Origin: Sphingomonas yunnanensis
GTDB taxonomy: Bacteria; Pseudomonadota; Alphaproteobacteria; Sphingomonadales; Sphingomonadaceae
Assembly (NCBI RefSeq): GCF_019898765.1
Contig: NZ_JAIOKB010000010.1
Coordinates: 1-64,000 of the forward strand
Reading direction: 5' to 3'
DNA: 64,000 nt
The notes below the pieces were generated by a model, which did no database searches, was not told where the DNA came from, and worked only from the letters and a program-made list of their open reading frames with translations. The translations under genes were made by a program, and so were the position numbers. Shown here one piece after another: positions 17,352 through 25,890 of this stretch. Position 1 is the first letter of the stretch, and each line of letters opens with the position of its first letter.

Positions 17352-18032
17352 ATGATCCAGGACGACCTCTCCCGCGACGCCGAGGCGCGGCTCGCCGCGG
17401 TGCGCGACCGTATCGTGCGTGCCGCACGCGTGGCGAAGCGCGACCCCGCGGACGTCACGCTGATCGCGGTGTCGAAGACGCACGCGGCCGCCGCGATCCG
17501 CCCGCTGCTCGCCGCGGGGATGCGCGACTTCGGTGAGAACCGCGTCCAGGAGGCGCAGGCGAAATGGCCGGCGCTCCGGGAGGACTATCCCGACGCGCGG
17601 CTGCACCTGATCGGCCAGCTTCAGTCGAACAAGGCCGCCGACGCGGTCGCGCTGGCGGACGCGATACACTCGGTCGACCGACCGTCGTTGGTCGAGGCAC
17701 TGGCGCGCGCGATCGCGGTGCAGGGGCGCGCACCCGATTGTTTCCTGCAGGTCAATATCGGCGCCGAGCCGCAGAAGGGCGGCTGCGCGATCGAGGCGTT
17801 GCCCGCGCTGCTGCGCCAGGCGCGCGACGCCGGCGTCTCGGTGGTCGGGCTGATGTGCGTCCCGCCCGCCGAAATCGAGCCCGCGCCCTATCTCGCGCTC
17901 TGCGCCAAGCTGGCGCGCGATCATGGCCTCGGGGAAGTCAGTATGGGCATGTCGGGGGACATGGAGACGGCCGTGACGCTCGGTGCCACCTATATCCGGG
18001 TCGGCTCAGCACTGTTCGGGGCGCGGGTATGA
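17352..18032 (+). CDS. YggS family pyridoxal phosphate homeostasis protein
   Basis: A single-domain PLP-binding TIM-barrel protein (PLPBP) that buffers free PLP. The PLP lysine is K42 in AVSKTH, and the family motif FGENRVQE is present. The 226-residue length is normal. It overlaps the downstream HAD phosphatase gene by four bases (ATGA), suggesting an operon, and is divergent from the ThiE-like gene with only 22 bp between starts. Confidence 0.94.
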   Translation: MIQDDLSRDAEARLAAVRDRIVRAARVAKRDPADVTLIAVSKTHAAAAIRPLLAAGMRDFGENRVQEAQAKWPALREDYPDARLHLIGQLQSNKAADAVALADAIHSVDRPSLVEALARAIAVQGRAPDCFLQVNIGAEPQKGGCAIEALPALLRQARDAGVSVVGLMCVPPAEIEPAPYLALCAKLARDHGLGEVSMGMSGDMETAVTLGATYIRVGSALFGARV

Positions 18033-18748
18033 GCGCGGCGCGGCCCCTCGCGGCACTGCTGTTCGACTTCGACGGCGTGCTGATCGAGAGCGAGGCGAGC
18101 GGGAACCGCCACCTCGCCGACTATCTCACCGCTGTCGGCCATCCCACCTCGCCCGAGCAGGCGATGGCGATGTTCATGGGCCTGTCGGGCACCGACTTCA
18201 CCGGCGCGGTCGAGCGCTGGATCGGACGCCCGCTGCCCGAGGACTTCCGGGCCGCGCGCCACGCCGAGGACGAACGCTGCCTCGTCGAGGGGATCACGGA
18301 GGTAGCGGGAGCGGCGGCCTTCGTGCGCTCGCTGCCCGCCGACCTGCCGCGCGCGGTGGTGTCGTCGAGCCGGGTGCGTTGGATCCGCACGCACCTCCAG
18401 CATCTCGGACTGCTCGAGGCGTTCGGCGACCATCTCTACTCGGGCGCGGAGCATGTCGCGCGCGGCAAGCCCGCGCCCGATCTCTACTGGCACGGCGCGG
18501 CGCAGCTGGGCGTGCCGATCGATCGCTGCGCGGTGATCGAGGACTCGCCCGTGGGCGCGACCGGCGCGGTGGCGAGCGGCGCCTATGTCATCGGGCTCGT
18601 CGCGGCGTCGCATTGCGGACCGGATCACGCCGAGCGGCTCCGTGCGATCGGCGTCGACGCGATCGCGCGCGACTATGACGAGGTGGCCGCGCTGCTCGCG
18701 TCGCTTCGCTCAGGCGGCGATCGGGAAGCGCAGCAGCCGGTCGGGTAA
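18029..18748 (+). CDS. HAD family hydrolase (beta-phosphoglucomutase-like subfamily)
   Basis: A 239-residue haloacid-dehalogenase-type phosphatase. Motif I DFDGVL (nucleophile D13, acid D15), motif II SSS, the motif III Lys in RGKPAPD and motif IV EDSPVG are all present, with a helical cap typical of the GPH/phosphoglucomutase-like group. Substrate unknown. The start overlaps the yggS stop; the 3' end overlaps the convergent pdeM gene by 39 bp. Confidence 0.9.
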   Translation: MSAARPLAALLFDFDGVLIESEASGNRHLADYLTAVGHPTSPEQAMAMFMGLSGTDFTGAVERWIGRPLPEDFRAARHAEDERCLVEGITEVAGAAAFVRSLPADLPRAVVSSSRVRWIRTHLQHLGLLEAFGDHLYSGAEHVARGKPAPDLYWHGAAQLGVPIDRCAVIEDSPVGATGAVASGAYVIGLVAASHCGPDHAERLRAIGVDAIARDYDEVAALLASLRSGGDREAQQPVG

Positions 18749-19399
18749 GGCGACGAGCGCCTCGGCGGGACCGCCCGCGGCGCGGCCGATCTCGGGGTGG
18801 GTCGCGTCGAGGCCGCCGGTCAGCGCGCCGAAGGCGGGGAGGATCAGCTTGTGCGGGCCCGCGATGAAGCAGCGCCGCGCCACCAGCTTGCCGCGCACGC
18901 GGACGCGCAGCTTGGGGTGAAAGTGGCCCGACAGCTCGGGCCGCGACTCGCCGCGTGCGGCCTCGTGGCGGAGCACGACGCCGTCGACCAGCGCCTCGTC
19001 GACCGCGATCCCGCCGCAGCGGTCGACATAGACGCGGTCGTGGTTGCCCGTGATCCAGGTCCAGCGCGTGGCGCCGGTGAGCCGGGTGAGCAGCGCGCGC
19101 GCGTCGGCGGGAAGGCGCTCGCATCCCTCGACGTCGTGGAAGCTGTCGCCGAGGCACCATAGTTCGGCCGGCGCGAGCGTATCGACCAGCGCGGCCAGGT
19201 CGGTCAGCGTCGCGATCGAGTCATAGGGTGGCAGCATCTGCCCGCCACGCGCGTACCAACTCGCTTTCTCGAGATGCAGGTCGGCCACGAGCAGCGCGCG
19301 CCGCGCCGGCCAGTAGAGCGCGCCCTGCGGGAGCGCACACCAATCGTGCCCGGCGAAGGCGAGTGCGGCGAACGGAACGGGAACCATCTCCCCGTCCAT
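18710..19399 (-). CDS. pdeM: Ligase-associated DNA damage response endonuclease PdeM
   Basis: A calcineurin-like metallophosphoesterase of the PdeM group. Metal-binding motifs are ADLHLEK (39-45), GDSFHD (84-89), GNHD (118-121) and a C-terminal SGHFHP. In many bacteria PdeM travels with an ATP-dependent DNA ligase, a Lhr-type helicase and an MBL exonuclease; none of these is adjacent here. The start at 19399 is uncertain, with an alternative ATG at 19387 directly after GGGGAG. It is divergent from the LexA-boxed mmcB, which is also a DNA repair gene. Confidence 0.85.
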   Translation of the reverse strand: MDGEMVPVPFAALAFAGHDWCALPQGALYWPARRALLVADLHLEKASWYARGGQMLPPYDSIATLTDLAALVDTLAPAELWCLGDSFHDVEGCERLPADARALLTRLTGATRWTWITGNHDRVYVDRCGGIAVDEALVDGVVLRHEAARGESRPELSGHFHPKLRVRVRGKLVARRCFIAGPHKLILPAFGALTGGLDATHPEIGRAAGGPAEALVALPDRLLRFPIAA

Positions 19400-19464
19400 G
19401 CCCGAGCCAGCCGGCACGTTCAACCACTTGCGTGCGACCGCCGACGCTTCAGGGCTTTGCCAGC

Positions 19465-19479
19465 GTTCGCTGGATGTTC
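19465..19479 (+). promoter_or_regulatory. LexA (SOS) box, alphaproteobacterial type
   Basis: GTTC (19465-19468), seven bases, GTTC (19476-19479): an exact match to the alphaproteobacterial SOS box GTTC-N7-GTTC. It ends 12 bp before the mmcB start codon, so LexA bound there would block transcription of mmcB. mmcB is a LexA target in Caulobacter, which supports the call. Confidence 0.85.
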
Positions 19480-19491
19480 TATTAGGATGAG

Positions 19492-19980
19492 ATGCTGACG
19501 ACCCCCGAGACCTGCGTCGACTCACCCGGGCCGCTGTGTGCCGCCGACGTCGCGCGCGGGGTCACGCGGATGCTGCTGCGCCACGAACTCACCGCGATCG
19601 CGGAGGTGCCGCTCGACGGCGGGCGTCGCGCCGATCTGATGGCGCTCGACCAGCGCGGGCAGTTGGTGATCGTCGAGATCAAGGTGTCGCGGGCCGACCT
19701 GCTAGGTGACGCCAAGTGGCAGGATTATCTCGCGCATTGCGACCGTTTCTACTGGGCGGTGCCGGCCGGGTTCGACGCGGCGCCGATCGACGGTGAGGCC
19801 TTCCTGCCCGAGCGTACCGGCCTGATCGTCGCCGACCGCTACGACGCCGCGATCGTGCGCGAGGCGCGGACCGAGCCGCTGCCCGCGCACGTGCGCAAGC
19901 GCTGCACGCTCGCCTTCGCGCGCCGCGCCGCACGCCGGCTGATCGCCGCGCACGATCCGGAGGCGGTACAGGGCTTCTGA
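19492..19980 (+). CDS. mmcB: MmcB family DNA repair protein
   Basis: A 162-residue protein of the MmcB/DUF4453-type family, PD-(D/E)XK nuclease-like in composition: the segment RADLMALD...IVEIKVS carries the expected acidic-x-Lys arrangement. In Caulobacter, MmcB is SOS-induced and contributes to repair of mitomycin C damage. Here an exact LexA box immediately precedes the gene. It is monocistronic and divergent from pdeM. Confidence 0.87.
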   Translation: MLTTPETCVDSPGPLCAADVARGVTRMLLRHELTAIAEVPLDGGRRADLMALDQRGQLVIVEIKVSRADLLGDAKWQDYLAHCDRFYWAVPAGFDAAPIDGEAFLPERTGLIVADRYDAAIVREARTEPLPAHVRKRCTLAFARRAARRLIAAHDPEAVQGF

Positions 19981-20009
19981 GCGGAGGCGCGGCGTCGCGC
20001 CTCCGCCGC

Positions 20010-20615
20010 TCACATGCGCGGCCCGGCCACCGCGCGCTGGGTCTTGGGCGGGGTCTCGTCGATCACCTTGGCGATCGCGGTCGAGCGCGGGTCGCGCTTG
20101 GCATAAGCGCGTGCCGACAGGCCGGCGAGATTGTCGGTCTGATCGGGGTTGCCACCCGCCGCCAGCACCGCGCGCACCAGGGCGAGGTCGCGGCGCTGCA
20201 CCGCGCGGATCAGCGGGGTCTCGCCGCCGCCGTCGGCGAGATTTGCGTTGGCCTTGGCGTTGGCGAGGATCTGCACCATCTCGGGCTGGCCGGCCTGGAC
20301 CGCGAGCATCATCGGCGTCTCGCCGTCGCGGTCGCGCAGATTGGGGTCTGCCCCCTTGGCGAGCAGGTAGCGCAGATAGGCCGAGTCGCCGCGCTTGACG
20401 ACGATGTGGAGCGCGCCCTCGCCGGTGGTGACGTCGCGCGTGTTGATGATCGTCTGGCCGGGCTGGTCGAGCGTCGCGATCACCGCGTTGCCGTCGCCTT
20501 TGCGGATCGCCTCGAGGAACTTGTAGCTCTGCGACTGCTGCTGCGCCGCGGCGGGGAGGGGGAGCGTGCCGAGCGGGAGCAGCAGCGCGGCGGCGGGGAG
20601 CAGGCGGCGGATCAT
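20010..20615 (-). CDS. Exported ankyrin repeat protein
   Basis: A 201-residue protein with a Sec signal peptide (about 1-25, ending AAA-Q). Three to four ankyrin repeats follow, recognisable by the pattern GDTPLMLAVQAGQ / GGETPLIRAVQRRD and GADPNLRD turns. Periplasmic ankyrin proteins in Gram-negatives are sometimes linked to oxidative stress defence, but there is no catalase nearby. Divergently oriented from the SCO gene, with 76 bp between starts. Confidence 0.9.
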   Translation of the reverse strand: MIRRLLPAAALLLPLGTLPLPAAAQQQSQSYKFLEAIRKGDGNAVIATLDQPGQTIINTRDVTTGEGALHIVVKRGDSAYLRYLLAKGADPNLRDRDGETPMMLAVQAGQPEMVQILANAKANANLADGGGETPLIRAVQRRDLALVRAVLAAGGNPDQTDNLAGLSARAYAKRDPRSTAIAKVIDETPPKTQRAVAGPRM

Positions 20616-20691
20616 GGGTCGGGCGGTCTCGCGTCAGCGGAGCGGGAAAGGGTTGCGGCGGACGCTATAACGCATCACATCTGCCGCCACC

Positions 20692-21282
20692 ATGAACATG
20701 CGTCGTCCCCTCGCCGCCGCGCTCGCGCTCGCGCTGGCCGGAACGGTCGTGGCCTGCTCGAGCGAGCCGGCCGCGACCCCGCCGCTCGCGGGCGCGCGGA
20801 TCGGGGGCGCCTTCGCGCTGACCGACCAGGACGGCCGCGCCCGGACGGATCGCGACTTCGCGGGTCAGTATCGCATCGTCTATTTCGGCTATACCTTCTG
20901 CCCCGACGTCTGCCCGACCGACGTGCAGAACATCGCCGCGGGTCTGCGGCTGATCGAGAAGAGCGATCCCGCGCTGGCGGCGCGGATCACGCCGATCTTC
21001 GTCACGGTCGATCCCGCGCGCGACACGCCTGCGGCGCTCAAGCGCTTCGTCTCGGCCTTCCACCCGCGGCTCGTCGGGCTGACCGGCACGCCGGCGCAGA
21101 TCGCCGCCGCGGCCAAGACATTCGGCATCTATTACGCGCGCGGCAAGGGCAATGAGGACGGCTATCTGATGGACCACAGCCGCCAGATCTACCTGTTCGA
21201 CCCCCAGGGTAAGCCGCTCGCGCTGCTGCCCGAGGGGCCGCCGCAGGCGATCGCCGACGAGGTGACGACATGGGCGCGCTGA
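20692..21282 (+). CDS. SCO family copper chaperone (SenC/PrrC)
   Basis: A lipid-anchored thioredoxin-fold protein that delivers copper to cytochrome c oxidase CuA or reduces its cysteines. The lipobox VVAC puts the lipidated Cys at 22. The copper ligands C70 and C74 in CPDVCP and H162 in DHS are all present. The 196-residue length is typical. The stop overlaps the start of the following YcgN gene by 13 bases. Confidence 0.93.
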   Translation: MNMRRPLAAALALALAGTVVACSSEPAATPPLAGARIGGAFALTDQDGRARTDRDFAGQYRIVYFGYTFCPDVCPTDVQNIAAGLRLIEKSDPALAARITPIFVTVDPARDTPAALKRFVSAFHPRLVGLTGTPAQIAAAAKTFGIYYARGKGNEDGYLMDHSRQIYLFDPQGKPLALLPEGPPQAIADEVTTWAR

Positions 21283-21713
21283 CGGGTCGCTTCTGGGAGG
21301 ACGTGCCGCTCGACCGGCTCGACCGAGCGCAATGGGAAGCCCTGTGCGACGGCTGCGGCAAATGCTGCCTGCACAAGCTCGAGGACGAGGACACCGGCGA
21401 GCTGGTCGCCACCAACGTCGCGTGTCGCCTGCTCGATCGCCGCAGCGGGCAATGTTCCAACTATCGCCACCGCCGCGCCTATGTGAGCGAGTGCGTGCGG
21501 CTGACGACGGGCAACGTCGACTCGATCGACTGGCTGCCCTCCACCTGCGCCTATCGCCTGCGCGCCAACGGCGAGCCGCTGCCGGCGTGGCATTACCTCG
21601 TCAGCGGCGACCGCGAAGCGGTGCACCGCGCCGGCGAGTCGGTGCGCGGCTGGACGATCAGCGAGGACGACGCGGGCGACCTCGAACATCATATCGTCGA
21701 TCGCGACCTCTGA
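21270..21713 (+). CDS. YcgN family cysteine cluster protein
   Basis: A 147-residue member of the UPF0260/YcgN family. The cysteine cluster CDGCGKCC (C26, C29, C32, C33) and further cysteines downstream suggest zinc or iron-sulphur binding. Function unknown. It overlaps the SCO gene upstream by 13 bp and is followed after 7 bp by the YgjP-type metallopeptidase, indicating one transcription unit. Confidence 0.9.
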   Translation: MGALTGRFWEDVPLDRLDRAQWEALCDGCGKCCLHKLEDEDTGELVATNVACRLLDRRSGQCSNYRHRRAYVSECVRLTTGNVDSIDWLPSTCAYRLRANGEPLPAWHYLVSGDREAVHRAGESVRGWTISEDDAGDLEHHIVDRDL

Positions 21714-21720
21714 CCCGGCG

Positions 21721-22443
21721 GTGCCCGGCGCCACGATCCCCGCGGACTCGATCGAGCTGGTCCGCAACCCGCGCGCGCGGCGCACGCGGCTCTCCTTCGA
21801 TCCGACCAGCGGGCGCGTGCGGCTGACGCTGCCGCCGCGCGCCTCCGCCGCCAAGGCGCTGGCCTGGGCGGTCGGGCAGCGCGCCTGGCTCGACGCGCAG
21901 CGCGCGCTCCTGCCGCGGCCGCGCCCGTTGGTGCCCGGCGCGACGCTCGCGGTCGACGACGCGGCGCTGACGATCGCGTGGCGCGCCGGGGCGCCGCGGC
22001 TGCCGCGAGTCGAGGGCGACCTGCTCGTCGTCGGCGGGCCGGCGGAGATGGTCGCGCGTCGCGTGGGGGCCTGGCTGCGGCGCGCGGCGCTGGCGCTGCT
22101 GGAAGAGGATACCGCGCATTACGCCGCGCGCGCCGGCGTGACGGTCAGCGCGGTGAGCGTCGGCGACCCGCGGGGGCGCTGGGGCAGCTGCGCGCACCAC
22201 GGCGCGATCCGCTACAGCTGGCGACTGGTGCTGGCACCTCGCGCGGTGCGCCGCGCCACCGCCGCGCACGAGGTGGCGCACCGGGTCCATATGGATCACT
22301 CACCGCGCTTCCACGCGCTGGTGGCCGAGCTGTACGGCCGCGACCCCGCGCCCGAGCGCGCCTGGCTACGCGCCAACGGCGCCGCGCTTCACTGGTACGG
22401 GCGGTCGCCCGACGGGTCGCCGGAGGCGGCGCGCGGCGGCTGA
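21721..22443 (+). CDS. M48-type (YgjP/DUF45) metallopeptidase
   Basis: A 240-residue protein starting at GTG 21721, 7 bp after the YcgN stop. The zinc-binding HEVAH motif lies at 183-187 and the YgjP-family signature RWGSC at 153-157, with the third ligand probably H193 in MDHSPRF. Often annotated as SprT-like or UTP pyrophosphatase-like. Its 3' end overlaps the convergent PBP1A gene by 55 bp. Confidence 0.87.
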   Translation: MPGATIPADSIELVRNPRARRTRLSFDPTSGRVRLTLPPRASAAKALAWAVGQRAWLDAQRALLPRPRPLVPGATLAVDDAALTIAWRAGAPRLPRVEGDLLVVGGPAEMVARRVGAWLRRAALALLEEDTAHYAARAGVTVSAVSVGDPRGRWGSCAHHGAIRYSWRLVLAPRAVRRATAAHEVAHRVHMDHSPRFHALVAELYGRDPAPERAWLRANGAALHWYGRSPDGSPEAARGG

Positions 22444-24590
22444 CCGCGCGGCGCGGCGCGGTCGCGCCCCTGGTCACGGCCCTGATCACGCTGGGGCCGG
22501 CCGGTGACCCGGTCGAGCCAGTCCTGGTCGAGCCGCTGCGCCGGCGCCTGCGGCGGGGCGTCGCGCGGGTCGGCGCCGTCCTCCTGCCCAGCATCGTCGT
22601 CGCGCGCGCGCGGCACCGCCTGCACCACCGGCCGCTCGGGGCCGAACACCGGCGCCTGCGGCTCGGCCGCCGCCCCCGGATCGATCGCGAAGCCGTCGTC
22701 GCCGACGAAGCTGCTGTTGTCGGGCGCGCCGTAGTAGCTCTCGGCGTCGGGCTCTAGCTGCGCCTCGGGCAGTGTCACCTGCGTGTCGAACTGCTCGATC
22801 GGCCGGCTCGCCACCGCCTGACGCATGAACTGCGCGAAGGCGCGCGCGGGCGCGGTGCCGCCGTGCAGTCCGCCGACCGGCTTGGCATCGTCGCGCCCCA
22901 TCCACACGCCGGTGGTCAGCCCCGAGGAGAAGCCGAGGAACCAGCCGTCCTTGCTGCTGGTGGTGGTGCCGGTCTTGCCCGCCACCGGGCGGCCGATCTG
23001 CGCGGCGCGGCCGGTGCCGGTGTTGACCGTGGTCTGGAGCAGGTCGATCATCCCCGCCGCGACGTTGGGCGCGACCAGCACGTGGCTGCGATCAACCTCG
23101 TGGCGGTAGATCTCCTCGCCCTCGGCGGTCACGCGCGTGATCCCGAACGGGGTCACCGCCACGCCCTTGTTGCCGACGCTGGCGAAGGCGCGCGTCATGT
23201 CGATCACGCGCACCTCGGAGGTGCCGAGCACCATCGAGGGATGCGTGTTGACCGCGGTGGTGATGCCGAAGCGCCGCGCCATGTCGGCCACCGTCTGGAA
23301 CCCGACCGCATAGCCCAGCTTGGCAGCGATCGTGTTGAGCGAGAAGGCGAAGGCGGTGCGCAGCGTGACCTCGCCCGAGAAGCGGCGCGAGTCGTTGCGC
23401 GGGCTCCAGCCGTCGATCGTGACCGGCTCGTCGACCTCGCGGTCCTCGGGCGTGCGCCCGGCCTCGAGCGCGGAGAGATAGACGAACAGCTTGAACGCCG
23501 AGCCGGGCTGGCGCTGCGCCTTGGTGGCGCGATTGTAGTTGGAGGTGACATAGTCGGTGCCCCCCACCATCGCGCGCACCGAGCCGTCGCGGTCGAGCGC
23601 GACCAGCGCGCCCTGCGTGCCCGCGGGGGCGTTGGCGCGCACCGCCTCGTCGGCGGCGCGCTGCATCGCGGGGTCGAGCGTGGTCCAGACCTCGAGCGGC
23701 TTCTCGGTCTCGTCGATCAGCAGCTCGAGCTGCGGCAGCGCCCAGTCGGTGAAGTAGCGCACGCTGTTCTGCCGCGGCGCGGGCGCGAGGCGGACGTCGT
23801 TGGGATCGGCGGCGGCGGCCTGGCTCGGCGTGATGAAGCCGTTGCGCACCATCTGCTGGATCACCACCCCGGCGCGGCCGACCGCGGCCTCGGCGTCGGC
23901 GGTGGGAGAGTAATTGGACGGTGCCTTGACCAGCCCCGCGATCACCGCCGCCTCGGTGAGACTCAGCTGGCTCGCGCCATGGCCGAAGAACTTCCGGCTC
24001 GCCGCGTCGATGCCGTAGGCGCCGCCGCCGTAATAGACCTTGTTGAGGTACAGCTCGAGGATCTGGTCCTTGCTGAACTTGCGCTCGAGCGCGAGCGCCA
24101 GGATGGCCTCACGGAACTTGCGGCCGAACTTCTTCTGGTTGTTGAGGAAGACATTGCGCGCGAGCTGCTGGGTGATGGTCGAGCCGCCCTGCACCCAGTG
24201 GCCGCGCTCGTAGCGTACCCCGACCGAGCGAACGATCCCGATCGGGTCGACGCCGAGATGGCTGCGGAAACGGCGGTCCTCCACCGCGATCGTCGCGTCG
24301 CGCATCACCTCGGGGATACGGTCGTAGCTCAGCCACTGGCCGTAGCTCGGCCCGAGCGAGACCAGCACGCTGCCGTCGGCGGCGTGGACGCGCACCATCT
24401 GGCCGTTGGGCGAGGATTTGAGCGACTCGAAACTCGGCAGCTGCGCGCGCGCGATATAGACCGCCACCACCAGCGCGCCGACCGCGAGCACGGCGAGCGC
24501 GAGCAGCGTCTTGAGCGCGAGGCCCAGCCGCCGCCGCCACGGGGAGCGCGCCGGGCGCGAGCGGGAGGTGCGGGAGGGGGCGCGGGCCAT
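22389..24590 (-). CDS. Penicillin-binding protein 1A (bifunctional class A PBP)
   Basis: A 733-residue peptidoglycan synthase. After a basic N-terminus and one TM helix (about 24-47), the glycosyltransferase domain has catalytic E104 in EDRRF and GGSTITQQLAR (135-145). The transpeptidase domain has the SxxK serine S364 in SAFK, then SLN and KTGT. The C-terminal tail of roughly 100 residues is Pro/Arg/Asp-rich and probably disordered. A perfect 19-bp inverted repeat lies just upstream of the start. Confidence 0.96.
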   Translation of the reverse strand: MARAPSRTSRSRPARSPWRRRLGLALKTLLALAVLAVGALVVAVYIARAQLPSFESLKSSPNGQMVRVHAADGSVLVSLGPSYGQWLSYDRIPEVMRDATIAVEDRRFRSHLGVDPIGIVRSVGVRYERGHWVQGGSTITQQLARNVFLNNQKKFGRKFREAILALALERKFSKDQILELYLNKVYYGGGAYGIDAASRKFFGHGASQLSLTEAAVIAGLVKAPSNYSPTADAEAAVGRAGVVIQQMVRNGFITPSQAAAADPNDVRLAPAPRQNSVRYFTDWALPQLELLIDETEKPLEVWTTLDPAMQRAADEAVRANAPAGTQGALVALDRDGSVRAMVGGTDYVTSNYNRATKAQRQPGSAFKLFVYLSALEAGRTPEDREVDEPVTIDGWSPRNDSRRFSGEVTLRTAFAFSLNTIAAKLGYAVGFQTVADMARRFGITTAVNTHPSMVLGTSEVRVIDMTRAFASVGNKGVAVTPFGITRVTAEGEEIYRHEVDRSHVLVAPNVAAGMIDLLQTTVNTGTGRAAQIGRPVAGKTGTTTSSKDGWFLGFSSGLTTGVWMGRDDAKPVGGLHGGTAPARAFAQFMRQAVASRPIEQFDTQVTLPEAQLEPDAESYYGAPDNSSFVGDDGFAIDPGAAAEPQAPVFGPERPVVQAVPRARDDDAGQEDGADPRDAPPQAPAQRLDQDWLDRVTGRPQRDQGRDQGRDRAAPRGQPPRAASGDPSGDRPYQ

Positions 24591-24646
24591 GGCGTCGGCC
24601 CTGGCGGATAGTGGCTTGAGCCAGGCTTAACAAGCGGATTGGCGCG

Positions 24647-24706
24647 CGATTAACTCGCCGCGGTGATCGCGGCTGCCGTTGGTCGGGCACCGCGGCGAGT
24701 TAATCG
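24647..24706. repeat. Perfect 19-bp inverted repeat upstream of PBP1A
   Basis: Bases 24647-24665 are repeated exactly as the reverse complement at 24688-24706, separated by a 22-bp spacer. The arms contain TTAACTCGCCGCGG. It sits 57-116 bp upstream of the PBP1A start and about 100 bp after the end of the polyketide operon (both leftward). No T-run follows on the minus strand, so a plain terminator is doubtful. Confidence 0.75.
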
Positions 24707-24719
24707 ACCTCCCGGGTCC

Positions 24720-24800
24720 GTGCTCCCGCGAACGCAGGAGCCCAGGGCCGAGGGCGGGTGCGTTGTCACCCCGGACTCCCGCGGGCGCGGGAGACCGAGG
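24720..24800. repeat. REP-like element (GTGCTCC family, degenerate right arm)
   Basis: The left arm begins GTGCTCCCGCG and closes on GCAGGAGCCCAGG; the right arm is CCCGGACTCCCGCGGGCGCGGGAGACCGAGG. Same two-hairpin layout as the copies at 43965, 51974, 60834 and 62594. Confidence 0.65.
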
Positions 24801-24807
24801 CTGAGGC

Positions 24808-25890
24808 TTACCTGTCTCCGATCCGCGTCCAGTGCGCCAGCATCTCCAGCATCCCGGCGCGCGCGAGCGGCGCCAGCAGCGGCGCGGCGAGCAGCGGATG
24901 CTCCGCGACCGCGCGCACCGCCGCCGCGACCGCTAGCGGGGGCCCGGCGCGGCGGGCGAAACGCGCCTGCCACGATCCCGCTGCCGACGCGCCGCCGTCG
25001 CGCCACGCCGCGGCCGCGCTGATGCCGCTCGCGAGCGCGATCCCCATGCCTTCGCCGGCGAGCGACGGGATCACCGCGGCCTGGTCACCGAGCCGGAACA
25101 GACCCTCGTCGCTCGACCTCGCGCGCCAGCCATAGGGCACATTGGCGACGGCCTCGATCGCGCCGTCCGCCGCGTCGCCGAGCCGCTCGCCCAGCGCCGG
25201 CGCCTCGGCCGCGAGCGTCTCGAGCAGGCGCGCGGGCGTGCCCGCCGCATTAAGCCGCGAGCGCCGTAGCGCGAGACAGACATTGGTGCTGCCGTCCTCC
25301 TGCCGCACCACGCCGGCATAGCCGCCGCGGAAGAGGTGGAGCTCGACCGCGTCGCCGACGAGCCGCGCCAGCGCGGGCGAGTCGGCGCGGCGCGTGCGCA
25401 GGCCCAGCGCCGGATCCGCCAAGGGTACCGGCCGCGCTCTGCCGCGCACGTCGTGCTTGCCGCTCGCGAGGAACAAAGCGTCGCTCTTCAGCAGCGTGCC
25501 GTCGGCGGTGCGCACCGCGCCGTCCTCGATCGCGCGTGCCGCGACGCCGCGCTCCACCCCCGCGCCCGCCGTCGTCGCGCGCGCGAGCAGCAGCGAGTCG
25601 AGCCGGTGACGCGAGACGCCGCGCGCGGGCGCGGGCAGCGGCGCCTCCACCACGCGCCCCGCGGCGAACAGGCGCACGCGCCGCACCACCGCGGCGCCGA
25701 GCGCGTCCGGATCGACTCCGAGCCGCTCCACCGTCGCCAGCGTCCGCCAGCTGAGAAAGCCGCCGCACAGCGCGTCACCGGTCTCGCGCGTGCGCTCGAT
25801 CACCAGCGCGCGTGTGCCCTCCTGCGCCAGCGCGATCGCCGCGGCCGCGCCCGCGGGGCCGCCGCCGAGGATCAGCGGCGCTCGACGCAC
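24808..25890 (-). CDS. FAD-dependent oxidoreductase (geranylgeranyl reductase/monooxygenase-like), PKS operon
   Basis: A 360-residue flavoprotein read from a GTG at 25890. The N-terminal dinucleotide motif GGGPAG is at residues 9-14 and a second FAD motif LGDQAAVIPSLAGEGM occurs in the C-terminal half, as in aromatic hydroxylases and geranylgeranyl-reductase-type enzymes. Its start overlaps the methyltransferase gene by 19 bp and it is the last gene of the type III PKS operon, so oxidation of the polyketide product is the likely role. The start codon choice is inferred; no ATG is better placed. Confidence 0.83.
   Translation of the reverse strand: MRRAPLILGGGPAGAAAAIALAQEGTRALVIERTRETGDALCGGFLSWRTLATVERLGVDPDALGAAVVRRVRLFAAGRVVEAPLPAPARGVSRHRLDSLLLARATTAGAGVERGVAARAIEDGAVRTADGTLLKSDALFLASGKHDVRGRARPVPLADPALGLRTRRADSPALARLVGDAVELHLFRGGYAGVVRQEDGSTNVCLALRRSRLNAAGTPARLLETLAAEAPALGERLGDAADGAIEAVANVPYGWRARSSDEGLFRLGDQAAVIPSLAGEGMGIALASGISAAAAWRDGGASAAGSWQARFARRAGPPLAVAAAVRAVAEHPLLAAPLLAPLARAGMLEMLAHWTRIGDR

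Noticed and set aside
24627..24656. Paired TTAA sequences upstream of PBP1A as a CtrA site (TTAA-N7-TTAA)
   Set aside because: The spacing between TTAA boxes is about 19 bp, not 7.
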